Shown here: positions 59,932-64,000 of the stretch, one piece after another
Numbering within the stretch: the first letter of the stretch is position 1
How the letters are laid out: each line of letters begins with the position of its first letter
Source: Wohlfahrtiimonas larvae
GTDB lineage: Bacteria; Pseudomonadota; Gammaproteobacteria; Cardiobacteriales; Wohlfahrtiimonadaceae
Direction of reading: 5' to 3'
Assembly (NCBI RefSeq): GCF_039543665.1
Contig: NZ_BAABKE010000001.1
Location: 124,001-188,000, forward strand
DNA length: 64,000 nt
Made by a program: the position numbers and the translations under genes
The notes under the pieces: generated by a model
What the model was told of the DNA's origin: nothing
The model's database searches: none
What the model saw: the letters and a program-made list of their open reading frames with translations, nothing else

Positions 59932-61164
59932 ATGAAAAAAACATTGATAAATTTATTGTGTGGGCTGGGATTGATGGCAATGATATCTAGTGTAACCTTG
60001 GGATTTGCGATATCACAGGGGAATTTTGTCAATGCTGTGGATTATACTTTGGATACTTTGGATCAAGCTGAATCTATAGAGATTATGACATATCAAATGC
60101 CCAATGTTGTTGGTGAGAATATTGATGCAACAGCATTAGTGCTCTTTCCGAATTTACCTAAACCTGATGATGGTTGGCGCATTGTAGTTTGGGCTCATGG
60201 AACAGTGGGGGTTAGCCATAGTTGTGCACCTAGTTTAAATTCATTGAATTCGACATTTAGACTCATAGCACATAATTTACTAGATGCAGGCTATGTGGTT
60301 GTTGCGCCTGATTACGAAGGATTAGGTTCATCTGGTATTCATCCTTATTTGAATTTAGAAAGTGAAGCTAATGCCATTATTTATAGTGTTAAAGCTTTGC
60401 AAAGTCGTTATGGTGAGGATTTTCAAGGGGACTGGATGGTTGTAGGGCAGTCGCAAGGAGGGCAAGCTTCTTTAGGTGCTGCAGAATATGCCAATGAAGA
60501 TCCAAGATTTAAAGGTGCTGTTGCAGGAGCGCCAGCTTCTAATTTGGATCAAATCATCCAACAAATTGCTCCCATTGCGTTGAGCCAATTAGAAGATCAT
60601 GAGAATCGTGCAGGTATTGCTTTAGAACAAAGAAATTCTATCCATTCCTATGCAACATTATTATCATATGGTGCATTTATTGGTATAGGGATACGCGCAG
60701 AATATCCCGAATTTGATTATTTATCACTTTTTCGAGAACATACTCGAGGAATAGCACAGCATGTTGCAGGTACAACAGGAACCAATGGTTTATGTTTAGA
60801 GTCATTAAGAGCCTTATTTAAGGCGGACTTAATACGTTATTTAACTGATCATTCTGAAGCGAAATTAATGTCCTATCCTGGCTTAGATTTAGAATCTTTT
60901 GAAGATAATACAATCTTGCAGCAGTTTTTTGTCAAGAACCAACCTGGAACAAAGCGCCTAGATAAACCTGTATTAGTGATTCAGGGTGAGTTGGATACTA
61001 ATGTTCCTGCTATTGTGACCGAAACCATGGTACAGCATATGAAATCTTTAGGTTCTCAATCAGTGAATTTGATTTTAGTACCTGAGGCAGGGCATAGAGA
61101 AGCCATCATATGGAAAAATAATGAAGTGGTAACATTTATTCAACGGTATATGCCAGCCCGATAA
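59932..61164 (+). CDS. Secreted lipase/esterase-like alpha/beta hydrolase
   Basis: A 410-residue hydrolase with an N-terminal signal (LINLLCGLGLMAMISSVTLG). It resembles the secretory lipase (LIP) family: VVWAHGTVGVSHSCAPSLN, APDYEGLG, and nucleophile elbow GQSQGGQ. An acid is in QGELDTNVP and the catalytic histidine in AGHREA. I start at ATG 59932. A TTG six bases earlier is an alternative. Neither has a clear ribosome-binding site. It likely acts in the periplasm or outside on esters, and the substrate is unknown. Confidence 0.82.
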   Translation: MKKTLINLLCGLGLMAMISSVTLGFAISQGNFVNAVDYTLDTLDQAESIEIMTYQMPNVVGENIDATALVLFPNLPKPDDGWRIVVWAHGTVGVSHSCAPSLNSLNSTFRLIAHNLLDAGYVVVAPDYEGLGSSGIHPYLNLESEANAIIYSVKALQSRYGEDFQGDWMVVGQSQGGQASLGAAEYANEDPRFKGAVAGAPASNLDQIIQQIAPIALSQLEDHENRAGIALEQRNSIHSYATLLSYGAFIGIGIRAEYPEFDYLSLFREHTRGIAQHVAGTTGTNGLCLESLRALFKADLIRYLTDHSEAKLMSYPGLDLESFEDNTILQQFFVKNQPGTKRLDKPVLVIQGELDTNVPAIVTETMVQHMKSLGSQSVNLILVPEAGHREAIIWKNNEVVTFIQRYMPAR

Positions 61165-61167
61165 TCT

Positions 61168-61755
61168 TTATTGAGATTGATTTGCTAAGTGTATCCAATG
61201 GCGTAAACCAAAAATGGATACAATGAAATAGATCATGAACAGTGTACTAGACGCATAATCACCTTGATTGAGTAGTAGAATAGCGGTCATTAAATTTGCT
61301 GGGATTAATAAACACCATTGTTCTGCCCAAAATTTTGCTGCCATCCAAATGGCAACAACGCTGAGTGCTGTTGCTATCGTATCACCCATTGTGATCTCTT
61401 CATCATTGATCGTGAAGCCTTTGAGTAGTAGATAGATGAGAATGCAAGCAGCAAAAATGAAGAATGAAACTCTACCAATTTGGTGTTGCGGCATTCTGAG
61501 AATTGTGACGGTTGTATGTTCGTTCCATTTGAGCCAGCCATGGATGGAAGCCATAAAGAAATAACAATAAACGATGCTCATGGCATAGAGTTGGCTTTGG
61601 TAGAAAATATAGATATAAAGTACAGCCATAATGATGCTAGCAATCCACATGGATTTTTTTGCAGTAAATTCTAAATATAAATAGATTAGGCCAATGGCTA
61701 AGCCAAAAAGATCAAGGTAATTGGTTTGTGCGTAATGTAGTAATTGATCAAACAT
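61168..61755 (-). CDS. pnuC: Nicotinamide riboside transporter PnuC
   Basis: Membrane importer of nicotinamide riboside, about 195 residues with seven hydrophobic segments. PnuC landmarks include YIYIFYQSQLYAMSIVYCYF, SIHGWLKW, WAEQWCLLIPAN and the C-terminal GLRHWIHLA. The frame opens at a GTG (61803) overlapping the upstream gene by 46 bp. The ATG at 61755 falls 2 nt after that gene's stop and gives a conventional N-terminus, so I prefer it, with translational coupling. It pairs functionally with the NadR-type enzyme at 45514. Confidence 0.85.
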   Translation of the reverse strand: MFDQLLHYAQTNYLDLFGLAIGLIYLYLEFTAKKSMWIASIIMAVLYIYIFYQSQLYAMSIVYCYFFMASIHGWLKWNEHTTVTILRMPQHQIGRVSFFIFAACILIYLLLKGFTINDEEITMGDTIATALSVVAIWMAAKFWAEQWCLLIPANLMTAILLLNQGDYASSTLFMIYFIVSIFGLRHWIHLANQSQ

Positions 61756-61757
61756 AG

Positions 61758-62504
61758 TTAATTTGTCGTGCAACCACCAATTTTTCCAAACGTCATCAAA
61801 CACAGACTACCTGTTAAAAATTGCCAGATGCCTTGAGCTGTTCCTGTAATGATTAAAAGGGTGCCGGGCACAATGTTGCGAATTGTATCAAATGGATGGA
61901 ATATTGCACCAATAAATATACCCATGATGGAATAAATTAATCCTACAAATATTTCAATTAAATCAATCACAATGCCTAAAAGTGCATCAAGGATTTGTGT
62001 TTTTTTGCCAGAAGCTAATAAAGAAATTTGGTAGAGCAAGTAGTTCAATTCTTTTTGTGGGTAATTCACAAGAGAAGTCCAAGCATAAACTAAATGAGAA
62101 ATGGCATCCCAGCGAAATAGATTGAATTTGCCTTGTCCATGATGATCATAGGTTACAAAGTGAAATCCATTGGCCCAAGTACCCAACATATAAGCTCTTT
62201 CTAAGTTTCGACTACCAAATAATTTAAATATAGGGCGCTGTTTTTTCCATGGACGAGCAGAGGAGCGATCTAAATAGTCATGTAGATGTGTGTTGATCCA
62301 AACTGTATTGAGATAATTGCCACCGCCTTTTTCACGTTGAATCAAATGTTGTGATTCGCATGTAGTATTTCGATTACCCGTTAAAAATTCAATGGGATGG
62401 CGGAGTGTACAATAACCTTTACCAATATTTTTATTGATGGCATAAGCATTATTGGGAATTAATAGGAGGATGATAAATCGAATCACCCGAAAGAGGGACT
62501 TCAT
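61758..62504 (-). CDS. Unknown exported or membrane-anchored protein
   Basis: A 248-residue protein with a signal peptide (ending NNAYA), a soluble middle with conserved-looking histidines and cysteines (TCESQHLIQREKGGG, THLHDYLDR, GFHFVTYDHHG), and two C-terminal hydrophobic segments (about 168-190 and 205-228). It ends in Cys-Thr-Thr-Asn. I know no family. AAAGGTAG precedes the ATG, but ribosome-binding site and start codon lie in one arm of a 10-bp inverted repeat. pnuC follows at once. Confidence 0.65.
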   Translation of the reverse strand: MKSLFRVIRFIILLLIPNNAYAINKNIGKGYCTLRHPIEFLTGNRNTTCESQHLIQREKGGGNYLNTVWINTHLHDYLDRSSARPWKKQRPIFKLFGSRNLERAYMLGTWANGFHFVTYDHHGQGKFNLFRWDAISHLVYAWTSLVNYPQKELNYLLYQISLLASGKKTQILDALLGIVIDLIEIFVGLIYSIMGIFIGAIFHPFDTIRNIVPGTLLIITGTAQGIWQFLTGSLCLMTFGKIGGCTTN

Positions 62505-62573
62505 AACTACCTTTGAATAACTTATAATGCTATAAAGTTAATGATTATAACAAAAGTATAACTGGTAGTTATG
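62502..62573 (-). repeat. 10-bp inverted repeat covering a start codon
   Basis: CATAACTACC (62502-62511) and GGTAGTTATG (62564-62573) are perfect inverted arms. The arm at 62502 contains the ATG and part of the ribosome-binding site of the unknown exported protein. A transcript starting beyond 62573 could fold to hide them. Alternatively the arms are protein-binding sites. Confidence 0.4.
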
Positions 62574-62576
62574 ATC

Positions 62577-62605
62577 AAAAAAAAGCCTTGCGATGGCAAG
62601 GCTTT
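62577..62605 (-). terminator. Terminator of the PhnD-like gene
   Basis: On the minus strand AAAGCCTTGC and GCAAGGCTTT pair around CATC, followed by a run of eight T or more. Confidence 0.9.
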
Positions 62606-62620
62606 GAAGCATGTATAAGG

Positions 62621-63382
62621 TTATACTTGTAATGCGTAAATCAAGTCAATCATAAACGCAATTTCATCTTTATCTTCAAGAATTTTCCAATCGCTGACGC
62701 CAATATCATCTAAGATAGATTGACCATTAGGAATTTCTTTCATATTTCTCAAAGTATTTTTGATAGGCTCTGCATATTCTGCCATTTTGGGAGATAATAC
62801 AAAACAGTGAGCAACACTTTCAATATCATGAGGTTCTGTTGATACTAATGGTAATAAATCATTAGCGATAGTCTTACTTAATCCTTTGAAGATGTTAGAA
62901 GGAATCATTGCAATGTCTGCATTACCAGAAAGTAAAGATTTGACTGCTAAAATATGATTGCTCACGTCAACGAATGTAAAATCATCTTTGGTTAAGTTTG
63001 CAGGTTCTAATAAAATTGCTCCTAACATACGAAGATCCGCATTATCAGCAGCAGCAGCTTTTACACCTGCAGGAATATCTGATACTTGTTGAATACTTGA
63101 GCCAGCTTTAGTTACAATTGTGACTTCAGCAACATCACTCATTGGTTGAGCTAATGCAATAAATTTTTGTTCACGAACCAACCAGCCCGCATCATAAGGA
63201 TTAGCATATAAGAAATCGATTTTTCCATCAAGAAGTGCTTGTTTTTGCTTCTCAAATGAAGAAAAATCAGTTGTTGTAAGTGGTGCGTCAATTTGCTTTT
63301 GTAACCATGTTGCAAAGATATACCAACCTGGTAGACGCTGTGGTGCAATGTCTGGTGCTATTGAAAAAGAGATTGTTGACAT
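62621..63382 (-). CDS. PhnD-like substrate-binding protein without signal peptide
   Basis: A 253-residue protein with the phosphate/phosphonate-binding (PhnD/TauA-like) fold: MSTISFSIAPDIAPQRLPGW, DFLYANPYDAGWLV, VTKAGSSIQQVSDI and ADIAMIPSNIF. I start at the ATG at 63382 because GGAG lies 6 nt upstream, inside the longer frame from 63394. Neither start gives a signal peptide or lipobox, so the protein should stay in the cytoplasm. No transporter genes adjoin. It might sense a ligand inside the cell. Confidence 0.75.
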   Translation of the reverse strand: MSTISFSIAPDIAPQRLPGWYIFATWLQKQIDAPLTTTDFSSFEKQKQALLDGKIDFLYANPYDAGWLVREQKFIALAQPMSDVAEVTIVTKAGSSIQQVSDIPAGVKAAAADNADLRMLGAILLEPANLTKDDFTFVDVSNHILAVKSLLSGNADIAMIPSNIFKGLSKTIANDLLPLVSTEPHDIESVAHCFVLSPKMAEYAEPIKNTLRNMKEIPNGQSILDDIGVSDWKILEDKDEIAFMIDLIYALQV

Positions 63383-63535
63383 ATAATACTCCATGTTATT
63401 TTTTATCGTTTTGCACTGCTCTGAATAGTTTGTTGTTAATTCTATCAGAAAGCAGAAAAAATGATTGTTAATTTTGTGCTTTTAAAGGCAATGTAATGTC
63501 ATCAGTTACAATTTACATCCAATTGAGAGGAAAAT

Positions 63536-64000
63536 ATGGAACAATTTTTAAAGGTTGCACTTATGGCTGCTGAAGAATCTAAAAAACTGATTCGTAAGGC
63601 ATATGAAGCACAAGGCTTTAACATTACAATCAAAGGTGATTATACACCAGTTACGGAAGTGGATGTTAATGTAGAAACATTAATTAAATCAATAATTGTT
63701 GAAAATTTTCCTGAACATGGTATGTGGGGTGAAGAGGGTGGTGTTATTAATCCTGAATCAGATTATCAATGGTTAGTGGATCCGATTGATGGGACTAAAG
63801 CTTTTATTCGTCGTCGTCCATTTTTTTCAACGCAAATTGCCTTGATGTATAAGGGGGAAATGATTTTAGGAGTGTCATGCGCACCATGTTTTGGCGAAGG
63901 TGAAATTGCATATGCAACTAAAGGTCATGGTACGTTTATTGATGGTCAGAAAGTTTCAGTAAGTGATATCAGTGAATTACGCGATGCAGTATTTTCTTCA
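63536..64000 (+). CDS. Inositol-monophosphatase-family phosphatase (HisN-like), cut at the window end
   Basis: The first 155 codons of a magnesium-dependent phosphatase. The metal-binding glutamates are in GEEGG and the signature WLVDPIDGTKAFI is followed by RRRPFFSTQIAL. That stretch is closest to histidinol-phosphatases of the HisN type, which finish histidine synthesis. CysQ or SuhB are less likely because of the G-T-K-A-F-I segment. GAGAGG precedes the ATG. The C-terminal metal site (WDxxA) lies beyond the window. Confidence 0.85.
   Translation, partial: MEQFLKVALMAAEESKKLIRKAYEAQGFNITIKGDYTPVTEVDVNVETLIKSIIVENFPEHGMWGEEGGVINPESDYQWLVDPIDGTKAFIRRRPFFSTQIALMYKGEMILGVSCAPCFGEGEIAYATKGHGTFIDGQKVSVSDISELRDAVFSS

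Noticed and set aside
1..64000. Search by eye for CRISPR arrays, tRNA or rRNA genes, prophage and insertion sequences
   Set aside because: No regularly spaced repeats, cloverleaf-like segments, transposase motifs or phage structural genes were found. Divergent tRNA-like elements could escape reading by eye.

Overview
This 64 kb window is AT-rich bacterial chromosome, densely packed with short operons. Gene content and order point to a gammaproteobacterium: dapA beside bamC, ubiE/ubiB, polA, a Gram-negative porin, UDP-sugar and phosphohexomutase genes at the end of a surface-polysaccharide locus, and a COG2229 GTPase with a roadblock partner. The pgi-galE-acyltransferase-phosphomannomutase block resembles the conserved downstream end of Acinetobacter K loci, and MutL carries the endonuclease-type motif seen in bacteria without MutH. 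I cannot name the genus. A Moraxellales- or Cardiobacteriales-like organism is a guess. I saw no rRNA, tRNA, CRISPR array, intact prophage or insertion sequence.

Layout. 1-12.4 kb: tail of a surface-polysaccharide locus, with pgi (cut by the window edge), galE, a five-gene minus-strand run of membrane acyltransferases (four with a C-terminal SGNH domain), and phosphomannomutase. 12.5-26 kb: housekeeping genes polA, xth, dapA, bamC and mutL-aroE-ubiE-ubiB, interrupted by an SDR-cupin-alcohol dehydrogenase operon. 26-31 kb: cytochrome c', an orphan PotF/PotD-like binding protein, then five tightly spaced genes encoding two unknown proteins (one with a receiver-like N-terminus), a small GTPase, a probable degenerate roadblock protein and a canonical roadblock protein. 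31-38.5 kb: trxB-pgk-rng-coaBC, a porin and gpsA. 38.5-48.5 kb: a very small Lpp-like lipoprotein missed by length cut-offs, a 2OG-oxygenase/MetQ/hydrolase operon behind a probable SAM-II riboswitch, an ABC exporter, ilvA with a GyrI-like gene, a NadR-type adenylyltransferase and cls. 48.5-51.3 kb: a CynR-like regulator divergent from a transporter and a CodA-like amidohydrolase. 51.6-59.9 kb: two different class I ribonucleotide reductases on either side of a 600-base decayed region, then hemG. 59.9-64 kb: a secreted lipase-like hydrolase, pnuC, unknown genes, a PhnD-like protein without signal peptide, and the start of a HisN-like phosphatase.

Main observations. (1) The four acyltransferase-SGNH genes combine two N-terminal and two C-terminal types in all four pairings, and two of them share a perfect 1,026-bp repeat. 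(2) The second ribonucleotide reductase has a strong Fur box and no ATP cone, and the first has a weaker Fur-like element, suggesting an iron-responsive switch. (3) A SAM-II-like aptamer precedes an operon containing metQ, with an 8-nt element complementary to the ribosome-binding site. (4) An orphan polyamine-type binding protein lies 14 nt upstream of an MglA/MglB-like GTPase module that I do not recognise as characterised. All functional statements come from reading the sequence. No database search was run.
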